Below, one piece after another: positions 48,732-57,932 of a stretch of 64,000 nt of DNA. Positions within the stretch are counted from its first letter, which is position 1. Each line of letters opens with the position of its first letter. Below the pieces are notes generated by a model. The model was given only the letters and a program-made list of their open reading frames with translations, was not told the DNA's origin and searched no databases. The translations under genes were made by a program, and so were the position numbers. Where the stretch lies: assembly GCA_035535055.1 (NCBI GenBank), contig DATLQT010000004.1, positions 29,691 through 93,690 on the forward strand, given 5' to 3'. The stretch comes from UBA6019 sp035535055 (GTDB lineage: Bacteria; Chloroflexota; Dormibacteria; Dormibacterales; Dormibacteraceae).

Positions 48732-49928
48732 CTACTCGTCCTCCTCGTCGTAGTCGGTGTCCTTCCGCTCCCTGCTGACGTAGCCGGCCGGCGGGTTGGT
48801 GAGCTGCTTCAGGCTCAGGGAGATCCGCCGGCGGGCGGTGTCCACCCCGATGACCTTGACCTGCACCTGGTCGCCGACCTTCAGTACGTCCTCGGTCTTG
48901 TCGACGTGGTCCCAGGAGAGCTCCGAGATGTGGAGCAGGCCCTCGATGCCGGGGACGATCTGCAAGAACGCCCCGTACTTCTTGGTCTTGGTGACCTCAC
49001 CGTCCACGATCGAGCCGGCGGGAAGCGACGCGACCACCTGCTCCCAGGGGTCCTGCTGAAGCTGGCGGAGCGACAGTGAGATGCGGCTTTGGTCGGCGTC
49101 GAGCTTGATCACCTTGACCGATACCTCGTCGCCCACCTGGAGCACGTCGGAGACCTTGGAGACGCGGTCCCAGGACAGCTCCGAGATGTGGATCAGGCCG
49201 TCGGCGCCGCCGATGTCGACGAAGGCGCCGTAGGTGGTCAGGCCGGAGACAGTCCCCTTCACGGTGTCGCCGACACCGAGCCGGCCGAAGAGGTCGTCAC
49301 GCCGGCGGGCGCGGTCCTCGTCCTCGGCGGCCTTCTGGCTGACGATCAGCCGGTTCCGCTTCCGGTTGACCTCCAGGATCTTGACCGGGATCCGCTGACC
49401 AACCAGCTGCTCCAGGTTGCCGGAGTAGGCCCGCGCCACCTGGGAGGAGGGCAGGAAGCCCCGCAGGCCGAGGACGTTGACGATCAGGCCGCCCTTGTTC
49501 TGCTCCCGGACCTCGGCCTCCATCACCTCGCCGGCCGTCTGCTTGTCGGCGGCCGTGAGCCAGGTGGTCTCGGCTCGCGCCCGGCGGAGGCTCAGGACGA
49601 CGTTGCCCTCTTCGTTCTCCGACTGGAGCACGTAGACCTTGATCTGGTCGCCGGGCTCGAGGTCGATCGAGTCGGCTTCGCCCCTGAAACCGAGCTCCTT
49701 GTTGGAGATGACACCTTCGGCCTTGGCGCCGACGTCGACCAGCACCTCGTCGGGATCGACCCGGACCACGACCCCGTCGACGATGTCGCCATGGTTGAGA
49801 GTGCGGAATGCCTCCTCCTCGAACTGGAGGTAGTCATCCATCGTGAGCATGGGCGAGGACTCGTTCTCCTCACCCACGGCCGAGGCTTCCTTTTCCTCGG
49901 CCAAAAGCGCGCCTGTCTCTTTCGTCAA
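48732..49928 (-). CDS. rpsA: 30S ribosomal protein S1, four S1 domains
   Basis: The 398-residue protein has four S1/OB repeats: about 48-115 (GDIVDGVVVRVDPDEVLVDV), 130-195 (GEVMEAEVREQNKGGLIVNV), 213-282 (GDTVKGTVSGLTTYGAFVDI) and 300-370 (GSIVDGEVTKTKKYGAFLQI). An acidic N-terminal leader precedes them and a short acidic tail follows. Four domains is the Gram-positive-type form; E. coli S1 has six. It binds mRNA on the 30S subunit. The start is TTG 49926-49928, with AGGGGG 9 nt upstream. Confidence 0.95.
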   Translation of the reverse strand: MTKETGALLAEEKEASAVGEENESSPMLTMDDYLQFEEEAFRTLNHGDIVDGVVVRVDPDEVLVDVGAKAEGVISNKELGFRGEADSIDLEPGDQIKVYVLQSENEEGNVVLSLRRARAETTWLTAADKQTAGEVMEAEVREQNKGGLIVNVLGLRGFLPSSQVARAYSGNLEQLVGQRIPVKILEVNRKRNRLIVSQKAAEDEDRARRRDDLFGRLGVGDTVKGTVSGLTTYGAFVDIGGADGLIHISELSWDRVSKVSDVLQVGDEVSVKVIKLDADQSRISLSLRQLQQDPWEQVVASLPAGSIVDGEVTKTKKYGAFLQIVPGIEGLLHISELSWDHVDKTEDVLKVGDQVQVKVIGVDTARRRISLSLKQLTNPPAGYVSRERKDTDYDEEDE

Positions 49929-49973
49929 GAGATATAACCCCCTAAAAAGTATTGGTGTGGTCTTGGTCGTCAG

Positions 49974-50002
49974 AAATTTGCCGCCGCCAAAACGATGGTC
50001 AA
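49974..50002 (-). promoter_or_regulatory. Promoter candidate for rpsA
   Basis: TTGACC (49997-50002), a 17-nt spacer and AAATTT (49974-49979) on the minus strand give a plausible sigma-70-type promoter about 45 bp upstream of the rpsA start. Confidence 0.4.
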
Positions 50003-50023
50003 TTCTACCGCAGGGGGATGAAG

Positions 50024-50857
50024 TCAGAGCGGCTCCCCGAGCAGGTGGTTGTCGATCAGCCGGGTGTCGCCGACACTGACCGCCAGGACCGCCAGCCGGC
50101 CCGGTTTCGTGAAGTCGTCGGGGTCCACCACTTCGGCGTAATCGGGCACGACCAGCGATTCGGTCACCAGCTCGGCTGCCAGCGCCTCGCGCAGCGCCGA
50201 AGGGTCGCGGGTTCCCGCCAGGTAGGCGTCGTTCGCACGCCGGAGCGCCCGGTAGAGGACCAGCGCGGACGTTCGGTGCGCCGCGTCGAGGTAACGGTTC
50301 CGTGAGCTGAGCGCCAGGCCGTCCGGCTCGCGGACGATCGGGCAGGCGCGAACCTCGATCCCGGTGCCGAGGTCGGCGGCCATCCGCACTATCACCGCCA
50401 CCTGTTGAGCGTCCTTGCGCCCGAAGTAGGCGCGGTCGGGCCGGACTGCCCAGAAGAGCTTGCTGACGACGGTCGCGACCCCCTCGAAATGGCCGGGCCG
50501 GAATGCCCCCTCCAGGATCTCGCCGATCCCTTCCACCCGGACCCGGGTCGCGTCCCCGGGCGGGTACACCTCCTCCCGCCGGGGAGCGAAGGCGGCGTCG
50601 ACGCCGTGCCCCGCGAGAGCGGCGAGGTCGCCCTCGAGGTCCCGGGGATAGCGCTCGAAGTCCTCCTGCGGACCGAACTGGAGCGGGTTGACAAAGATGC
50701 TGACTACGGTCCTCGAGTTCTCGGCGCGGGAGGCGTCGACCAGGCTCAGGTGGCCCGCGTGGAGGGCGCCCATGGTGGGGACGAGGCCCACCGACTGGCC
50801 GGCGCGGCGCCAGACCGAGACCTGGTCACGGATCAGTGCCGTGGTCGCGACGACCAG
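50024..50857 (-). CDS. panC: Pantothenate synthetase, non-canonical start
   Basis: Joins pantoate and beta-alanine with ATP. The protein shows the HIGH-like motif in VGLVPTMGALHAGHLSLVDA, FVNPLQFGPQEDFERYPR, FWAVRPDRAYFGRKDAQQVA and ALSSRNRYLDAAHR. The expected N-terminus (about 20 residues before VGLVPTMG) has no ATG, GTG or TTG. CTG 50855-50857, 10 nt past the panB stop with GAGCGG ahead, gives about 277 residues, the normal length. The only upstream start, TTG 50956, would add 33 residues lying inside panB. Confidence 0.92.
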   Translation of the reverse strand: MVVATTALIRDQVSVWRRAGQSVGLVPTMGALHAGHLSLVDASRAENSRTVVSIFVNPLQFGPQEDFERYPRDLEGDLAALAGHGVDAAFAPRREEVYPPGDATRVRVEGIGEILEGAFRPGHFEGVATVVSKLFWAVRPDRAYFGRKDAQQVAVIVRMAADLGTGIEVRACPIVREPDGLALSSRNRYLDAAHRTSALVLYRALRRANDAYLAGTRDPSALREALAAELVTESLVVPDYAEVVDPDDFTKPGRLAVLAVSVGDTRLIDNHLLGEPL

Positions 50858-50867
50858 CGGCCGCCGC

Positions 50868-51710
50868 TCAACGACCGCCGTATCCGGCCCCTTCGGACAT
50901 GACCGACAGCCCGCCCGAGTAGCTGTGCTCGGCGTCCGGGAAGGTGCCGCCCTCAACCTCGGAGGCGTAGCTGCGCGCCGCGGCGATCACCTCTTCGGCG
51001 AGGTGGGCGAACTCCTTCACGAACTTGGGCCTGCGGCCCTGGCTCAGCCCCAGCATGTCCTGGATCACCAGCACCTGGCCGTCGCAGGCGGGGCCCGCAC
51101 CGATCCCTATGGTGGGGATCTGCAGGCGGGCGGTGATCTTCGCGGCGAGGCTCGCCGGAACACCTTCCAGCACAATCGAGAAAGCCCCCGCCGCCTCCAG
51201 CGCGAGGGCGTCGGCGAGGATCCTAGCGGCGACGGCGGGCTCCTTGCCCTGGACCTTGAAACCGCCCATCCGGTGAACGCTCTGAGGGGTCAGCCCGAGG
51301 TGGCCCATGACGGGGATCGCGGCCTCGGTCAGGCGTCGGGTCACCTCGACCGCCCGGGGACCGCCGCCCTCCAGCTTGACCCCGTGCATGCCCGCCTCCT
51401 TCAGAAGGCGGCCCGCGTTGCGAACCGCGTCATCGGGCGAGGCCTGGTAGCTCAGGAACGGCAGGTCGCCGACCAGAAGGGCGTTGGTCGCGCCGCGGGA
51501 GACGGCCCCGGCGAGCATGATGAGCTCGTCCATCGTGATCGGCAGCGTGGTCGGATGGCCCAGCATGACCATCGCCGCCGAGTCGCCGACCAGCAGGACC
51601 GGGATCTCCGCGGCGTCGAGCAGCCTGGCCGTCGTGTAGTCGTAGGCCGTCAGCATCGCGAAGCGCCGGCCCTCGGCCTTGAAGCGCTGCAGGTCGAGCA
51701 CTGTCGTCAT
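50868..51710 (-). CDS. panB: 3-methyl-2-oxobutanoate hydroxymethyltransferase
   Basis: First committed step of pantothenate synthesis (ketopantoate formation). The 280 residues include RRFAMLTAYDYTTARLLDAA, VLLVGDSAAMVMLGHPTTLP (metal and substrate site), GGFKVQGKEPAVAARIL, IGIGAGPACDGQVLVIQDML and RPKFVKEFAHLAEEV. The ATG 51708-51710 overlaps the DUF2520 gene's TGA (ATGA), and panC follows after 10 bp. Confidence 0.97.
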   Translation of the reverse strand: MTTVLDLQRFKAEGRRFAMLTAYDYTTARLLDAAEIPVLLVGDSAAMVMLGHPTTLPITMDELIMLAGAVSRGATNALLVGDLPFLSYQASPDDAVRNAGRLLKEAGMHGVKLEGGGPRAVEVTRRLTEAAIPVMGHLGLTPQSVHRMGGFKVQGKEPAVAARILADALALEAAGAFSIVLEGVPASLAAKITARLQIPTIGIGAGPACDGQVLVIQDMLGLSQGRRPKFVKEFAHLAEEVIAAARSYASEVEGGTFPDAEHSYSGGLSVMSEGAGYGGR

Positions 51711-52531
51711 CGAGGTTCACCTCCGGTCGCTGCCGGCGAACCGGTCAGCGCCAACAAGATCTCCGCCCCCTTCGCCGGATCCAGCCCAGCGGCCAGGGCC
51801 AGCTCGAGGGTCGCTCTTCCGAGAATACGGTATACGCGCGCCGGATCTTCCATCCCAGCCGCCTCCAGCTCGGCCAGGTGGCGCCGCACCGTTTCCGGGT
51901 CACCCCTCCGGATGGGGCCGATGAGGGCTCCCTCGAGGCCCTCGGCGCCGATGTTCTCGACCACTCCAAAGAGCAGCGGCAAGAGGGCGTCGACGGCGTC
52001 CGCGCGGCTCCAGCCGGCGGCCTCCAGCACCGTGGCCGAGGTCGAGATGAGCCCAACCAGGAGGTTGGAGGCCAGCACCGCGGCGACGTGGTAGAGGGCG
52101 CGCTCCCGGTCGGGGACCCGGCGGGGGCGGCCGCCGATGTCGAGCGCCAGCCGCTCCAGGCGGGTCAGCAGCGCCGGGTCCGCCGAGTCGATCCCGATCA
52201 GCGCTCCCCTGAAGGCCGCGGGTGCCCGCTCGACCGGGAAGGACTGGAAGGGGTGGAAGGACCCGACCGGGTGGCCGGCCGCGGTTGCTGGCTGAAGGGC
52301 CCCGAGCGGCTGCGAGCCACTCAGGTGGACAACGGCCGTGGCGGCGGGGACTCGGCCCGCGATCCGGCCGGCTACCGCCGCCAGCTCCGGGTCGGGGACG
52401 GCAAGGAAAGCCACGTCGACCAGCGGCGTCCGATCGGGAAGCTCGCGCCCGGATACCAGCTCGCAGCTATGGCCGGCGGCCCTGAAGGCGCCCGTAAGCG
52501 AGCGGCCGAGGCGACCGCGGCCGGCGACCAG
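51707..52531 (-). CDS. Rossmann and DUF2520 domain reductase, candidate ketopantoate reductase, non-canonical start
   Basis: The readable protein begins LVAGRGRLGRSLTGAFRAAG, a dinucleotide-binding GxGxxG loop. It continues VDVAFLAVPDPELAAVAGRI, HLSGSQPLGALQPATAAGHP and VGSFHPFQSFP, and ends in a helical DUF2520 domain (HVAAVLASNLLVGLIS). The only ATG/GTG/TTG is GTG 52412-52414, which would delete the nucleotide-binding loop. I therefore place the start at CTG 52529-52531 (about 274 residues). The frame is also continuous with ftsH through its TAG stop. It is coupled to panB and panC. DUF2520 proteins linked to pan genes have been proposed as alternative ketopantoate reductases (PanG-like); no panE is in view. 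Confidence 0.78.
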   Translation of the reverse strand: MVAGRGRLGRSLTGAFRAAGHSCELVSGRELPDRTPLVDVAFLAVPDPELAAVAGRIAGRVPAATAVVHLSGSQPLGALQPATAAGHPVGSFHPFQSFPVERAPAAFRGALIGIDSADPALLTRLERLALDIGGRPRRVPDRERALYHVAAVLASNLLVGLISTSATVLEAAGWSRADAVDALLPLLFGVVENIGAEGLEGALIGPIRRGDPETVRRHLAELEAAGMEDPARVYRILGRATLELALAAGLDPAKGAEILLALTGSPAATGGEPR

Positions 52532-52558
52532 GAGGTCCGTTCGGTTTCCCTGGCGGGT

Positions 52559-54400
<1,842 letters not shown>

Positions 54401-55639
54401 TTAGGAAGCTGACTCCTTGAGTTGGTGTCTCGATTCTAGCAGGGGGTTTTGCGAACTCACGAGCTCGGCGTGGACCGCCGCGCCGGCGCTGCCGGGAGCC
54501 CAGCGCGAATCGAGCGCGATGCCGGGCACCCAGGCGAGTTCGCCGTCGGCGAACACAAGAGGAAGCGCGTCCCGGAGCTGCCGCGGAACCTTGGCGTCGA
54601 CCAGGATGTCCTGCAGCTTGCGGGTCCGTCCGAAGGGCCACGGACGCATCCTGAGACCCGGTCGCCGGGCACCCAGCTCGAGGTGGACGCCGGAGGGAAA
54701 GTGCGCGGCGCTCGGGCTGCCGCAGCCCGAGCAGGGACGCGTCGCCAGGGCCTGCGCGGCGGAGGCTGGCGGCTGGTCCCGGCTCATCACCAAGCTTTCA
54801 TACCCAAGTCGGGCACGGACTCGGCCTGGAAGATCAATCGCGTCCCCGGTGCGACCGCCGGTGACGAGGCGGCCGAGGGTCACGAGGTGATCCGCCTCCA
54901 GCCCTGGGCGCGCGCCGGCCAGGCGCGCGTGGAGCTGGCGAAAGACCTCTGCGCGGACCGGCGAGCTCGCCTCTCGAAGCGCGGACCGGCCCGCCTCGAA
55001 CCCGTCCCCCGCCAATGCCGCTGCGGCCTCCTCGACCCGCGCCTGCATGCCGGCGGCCCGGGCCGCGGCGGCGTGGAGCCGCCTGCTCAGGCCGGGCCGG
55101 GCGCGCTCGAGCTCGGGCAGCAGCTGTAAGCGGACGCGCACCCGCGCATAGCGAAGGTCGAGATTGGAGGGATCGCGTACGGGTTCGACGGCGCGACCCT
55201 TGAGGAATTCCTCAATCTCACTCCGCCAGGTGTTGAGAAGGGGGCGGACATAAGGGCCGCGGCGGGAGGGCATTCCCCGCATACCGGCCAGGCCGGCGCC
55301 GCGACCCAGGTTCAGCAGCACGGTCTCGACCAAGTCGTCGGCCGTGTGCGCGAGCGCGACGACGTCAAGGGAGCATTCTTGCCTGGCCGCATCGAGGAAG
55401 GCGTAGCGAGCGATGCGAGCGGCGGCCTGTCGCGACCCGCTGGCAAGCGGCTGGGAGCGATGGCCGGCGATCAGCCGGACGTCGTGCGCCGCGCAGAGCT
55501 CGGCGACCTTCAGCGCCTCGGCTCCCGACTCCGGCCGGAGGCGGTGATCGAAGTGAGCGGCCACCACAGGGACGCCGATGGCGATGAGCCCGAGCAGCAG
55601 GGCGGTTGAGTCGGGACCGCCGGAGAGCGCGACCAGCAT
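54401..55639 (-). CDS. tilS: tRNA(Ile)-lysidine synthase
   Basis: TilS converts C34 of the CAU-anticodon tRNA-Ile to lysidine so that it reads AUA. The protein has the PP-loop SGGPDSTALLLGLIA, HFDHRLRPESGAEALKVAEL, ALAHTADDLVETVLLNLGRG, AGLAGMRGMPSRRGPYVRPL and a C-terminal substrate-binding domain. I start at ATG 55637-55639 (about 412 residues), which leaves only three residues before the VALSGGPDS strand. A CTG at 55682-55684, right after the tRNA gene, would restore a normal N-terminus. The longer open frame runs through the tRNA and is not real there. Confidence 0.92.
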   Translation of the reverse strand: MLVALSGGPDSTALLLGLIAIGVPVVAAHFDHRLRPESGAEALKVAELCAAHDVRLIAGHRSQPLASGSRQAAARIARYAFLDAARQECSLDVVALAHTADDLVETVLLNLGRGAGLAGMRGMPSRRGPYVRPLLNTWRSEIEEFLKGRAVEPVRDPSNLDLRYARVRVRLQLLPELERARPGLSRRLHAAAARAAGMQARVEEAAAALAGDGFEAGRSALREASSPVRAEVFRQLHARLAGARPGLEADHLVTLGRLVTGGRTGDAIDLPGRVRARLGYESLVMSRDQPPASAAQALATRPCSGCGSPSAAHFPSGVHLELGARRPGLRMRPWPFGRTRKLQDILVDAKVPRQLRDALPLVFADGELAWVPGIALDSRWAPGSAGAAVHAELVSSQNPLLESRHQLKESAS

Positions 55640-55686
55640 CCCCCGCCGGTCGACGAGGGCCGACGCTGCCAGAGCCGCCGCCAGTG

Positions 55687-55761
55687 TGGTGGCGGTGGGT
55701 GGGTTCGAACCACCGACAACACGATTATGAGTCGTGTGCTCTACCACTGAGCTACACCGCC
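55687..55761 (-). tRNA. tRNA with CAU anticodon (elongator Met, less likely Ile2)
   Basis: On the minus strand the acceptor GGCGGTG pairs with CACCGCC; discriminator A and an encoded CCA follow. The D arm is GCTC-AGTGGTA-GAGC, the anticodon arm CACGA-CTCATAA-TCGTG, and the T arm GGTGG-TTCGAAC-CCACC. The GGCGGTG acceptor resembles elongator tRNA-Met of Gram-positives; tRNA-Ile2 also has CAU, and tilS lies directly downstream. Confidence 0.95.
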
Positions 55762-55784
55762 GGCACCCTGCGAAAGAAAAGAGA

Positions 55785-55868
55785 CTACCGCGCGCTTACG
55801 GCGCGGAGCTTTCCCTTCTTCCTCTTGGCCCGGTGCTTGGCGATCGCGACTCGCTTGCGCTTGTTCAA
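55785..55868 (-). CDS. 27-residue highly basic micro-protein between two tRNA genes
   Basis: TTG 55866-55868 to TAG 55785-55787 encodes LNKRKRVAIAKHRAKRKKGK followed by LRAVSAR. GGGAG (55875-55879) lies 6 nt upstream, an ideal ribosome-binding site that decides the start. More than half the residues are Lys/Arg/His. The sequence resembles the tiny AURKAIP1/COX24-like or ribosome-associated basic peptides found in Actinobacteria and Chloroflexi, but I cannot name a family with certainty. Confidence 0.65.
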   Translation of the reverse strand: MNKRKRVAIAKHRAKRKKGKLRAVSAR

Positions 55869-55942
55869 CTGGCGCTCCCTGCTTTCCGCCGAAAGACAAA
55901 TAAGAGGAGCCGGCGGGACCAGCTCCTCGTGGATTCGTGAAA

Positions 55943-56017
55943 TGGTTGCGGAGCTTGGATTCGAACCAAGGACCTTCGGGTTATGAGCCCGACGAGCTGC
56001 CGCTGCTCCACTCCGCG
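55943..56017 (-). tRNA. Initiator tRNA-fMet (CAU)
   Basis: The minus strand reads CGCGGAGTGGAGCAGCGGCA, then the anticodon arm CGGGCTCATAACCCG with the three G:C pairs of initiators, and ends CTCCGC-A-A-CCA. Position 1 C faces position 72 A, the unpaired acceptor end that marks formylatable initiators. CCA is encoded. Confidence 0.97.
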
Positions 56018-56063
56018 CCGACAATTATACCCGCGTCGGCAAAAGTGACCCAAAGAGCCCGGC

Positions 56064-56600
56064 TTACTTGAGGCGGCCGCCCCGCTTGGCTTCCAGGTTC
56101 CGCCTGACATCCAGCAACCGCTCCTCGCTCGACTTTAGGAACTTGCTCAGCCTCTCCTCGAAAACGGGGTCCGCGCCCTCCAGAAGGGCCTTGTCACGCT
56201 TGCCCTTGCGCCCTTTGGGAAGCACCGCCGCCGGCGCCTCGCGCGTCTGCTTCAGCGAGAGGTCGTACTTGCCGTTGGCCGGGTTGACCTGCATCACCTT
56301 GACCCGGATCGACTCGTTGAGCTTCAGGTGGTCCCGGATGTCGCGAACGTATTCGTAGGCGATCTCAGAGATGTGGATCAGCCCGGTCTGTGCGCCCGGG
56401 AGGTTGACGAAGGCTCCGAAATGGGTGATGCCGCTCACCGTGCCCTCGACGACCTGGCCGACCAGACCGGCGGACGCGGGTGCCGCTCCATTGGAGGAGG
56501 AGCCGTTGGCCGAGGAACCGTTGGGGGCGGGAGGCTGGATGTCCGGGATGGGGGAATCCTGGAGGTCCTCAACATCGACCGCCGACGGGTGCTCCGTCAG
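56064..56600 (-). CDS. S1 RNA-binding domain protein (YabR-like), non-canonical start
   Basis: About 178 residues: an acidic, Pro/Asn/Ser-rich N-terminal tail (EDLQDSPIPDIQPPAPNG), one S1 domain (VGQVVEGTVSGITHFGAFVN, TGLIHISEIAYEYV), and a basic C-terminal tail. The only ATG/GTG/TTG is GTG 56436-56438, inside the first S1 strand, which would break the domain. CTG 56598-56600, 4 nt past the divIC stop, gives a complete protein. It occupies the place of yabR behind divIC in Bacillus. It is probably a small ribosome- or RNA-associated protein. Confidence 0.78.
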   Translation of the reverse strand: MTEHPSAVDVEDLQDSPIPDIQPPAPNGSSANGSSSNGAAPASAGLVGQVVEGTVSGITHFGAFVNLPGAQTGLIHISEIAYEYVRDIRDHLKLNESIRVKVMQVNPANGKYDLSLKQTREAPAAVLPKGRKGKRDKALLEGADPVFEERLSKFLKSSEERLLDVRRNLEAKRGGRLK

Positions 56601-56604
56601 CGTC

Positions 56605-57045
56605 TCATCGGTGCCAGAAATCAGCTATCCACCTCCCCAGGGATACCCAAAGTCCGTATTGCCTCGCTCCACCGTTGGTTTTGGTCTTCACTGCCACCTT
56701 CACGACGGCCGGGGTTGCGGCGGGCGCCGGCCCGCCAACCACGTACACCTTCTCGTCGGGCCGCGCGTATCCATGCTGGCGCGCGTCCTCTCCCGCGGTG
56801 GCGCCGGTGCTGCTCGCGCTGAGGTCGCGAAGGTAGCCGCTGTTGGCGGCGGTTATGGCTGCGTTCTGTCTCTGCAGGTCGGCCGCCTGCGCGTTCAACT
56901 GCTGCGTGAAAATCACTTCCTGCGCGAACGCCACGGCGACCCAAACGGCCGTGACCAAGAGCACCAGAAGCAGCGCGAACTCCTTCGAAAGAGGCGCGGG
57001 CATATTCACTTTTCCGACCTTGGTTGCGGTGTTGATGCGACGCAT
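56605..57045 (-). CDS. divIC: Septum formation initiator FtsB/DivIC family protein
   Basis: The 146-residue bitopic membrane protein has a short basic cytoplasmic N-terminus, one transmembrane helix (FALLLVLLVTAVWVAVAF), a coiled coil (QLNAQAADLQRQNAAITAAN) and the GYARPDEKVYVV element typical of the family. It belongs to the divisome FtsQLB-type complex. ATG 57043-57045 is used; ATG 57001-57003 is also possible. Position between mazG and an S1-domain gene matches Bacillus divIC. Confidence 0.9.
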   Translation of the reverse strand: MRRINTATKVGKVNMPAPLSKEFALLLVLLVTAVWVAVAFAQEVIFTQQLNAQAADLQRQNAAITAANSGYLRDLSASSTGATAGEDARQHGYARPDEKVYVVGGPAPAATPAVVKVAVKTKTNGGARQYGLWVSLGRWIADFWHR

Positions 57046-57134
57046 GCTGGGATTGGATTTGTGCCCGGCGCTTAGTCACCGACGGGACGATTGGGGACGA
57101 TAGCACAGGGCGATTCGATTGGGAACCGGCGCTG

Positions 57135-57932
57135 TTAGGTTGTCTCACTCCAGAGTGCCTCGAGTGCCGCGGGTTCGGCTCCGGCCAGCTCCACGCCGCG
57201 CTCCGAAGCGAGCTCTTCCAGCGCTTTGAACCGCTTCACGAAGCGGCGACCTGCGGCACGCAGTGCGTCCTCCGGGTTCACCTTGCGCTTGCGCGCGAGG
57301 TTGACCAGGGCGAAGAGCAGGTCGCCGAGCTCACGTTCGAATTCCTCCGGCGTTGCCGCCGCCTCCAGCTCGGCGACCTCCTCGGCCACGCCGCTCGCCG
57401 CCGCAGCCGCGTCGGGATAGTCGAAGCCCACGCGGGCGGCGCGCTTTTGGACCCCCAGGGACCAGGCCAGTGCGGGCAGCGTCGGCGGCACCTTGTCCAC
57501 GACCGACTGCGCTGCCTCCCCCCTATCGGCGGCGGCGGCGAGCTTGTCGCGCTCCCAGTTCCTGAGGACCTCCTCGGCGTTCTTCACCTCGCGATCGCCG
57601 AAGACGTGGGGATGGCGCGCGACCATCTTGGCCGCCTCCTGCTCGGAGATGTCCACGGCGTCAAACCGCCCCTCGTCGGCGGCGATCTGGGCGTGCATGG
57701 CCACCTGCAGCAGCACGTCGCCGAGCTCCTCGCGAAGCTTCGACTCGTCTCCCGAGTCGATCGCCTCCAGCAGCTCATAGGTCTCCTCCAGGAGGTAAGG
57801 CCGCAGCGACTCGTGGGTCTGCTCTTTGTCCCAGGGACATCCGTCCGGAGCCCGCAGGCGGCGGACGACGTCGAAGACCGCCATCAGGCCGGGCGGGTAG
57901 GGCTGCTCAGACACCGGCACTGATTCTGGCAT
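57135..57932 (-). CDS. mazG: Nucleoside triphosphate pyrophosphohydrolase MazG
   Basis: Housekeeping enzyme that hydrolyses (d)NTPs. Two MazG repeats are present: LRAPDGCPWDKEQTHESLRP then EETYELLEAIDSGDESKLRE and EELGDVLLQVAMHAQIA, and later VAEEVAELEAAATPEEFERE with LGDLLFALVNLARKRKVNPE. EExxE and ExxD metal motifs are kept in both. ATG 57930-57932 overlaps mfd by 26 bp; GTG codons at 57920 and 57914 are alternatives. It corresponds to Bacillus yabN without the N-terminal methylase domain. Confidence 0.94.
   Translation of the reverse strand: MPESVPVSEQPYPPGLMAVFDVVRRLRAPDGCPWDKEQTHESLRPYLLEETYELLEAIDSGDESKLREELGDVLLQVAMHAQIAADEGRFDAVDISEQEAAKMVARHPHVFGDREVKNAEEVLRNWERDKLAAAADRGEAAQSVVDKVPPTLPALAWSLGVQKRAARVGFDYPDAAAAASGVAEEVAELEAAATPEEFERELGDLLFALVNLARKRKVNPEDALRAAGRRFVKRFKALEELASERGVELAGAEPAALEALWSETT

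Noticed and set aside
55640..55747. N-terminal extension of tilS through the CAU tRNA
   Set aside because: The encoded text is simply the tRNA body translated.
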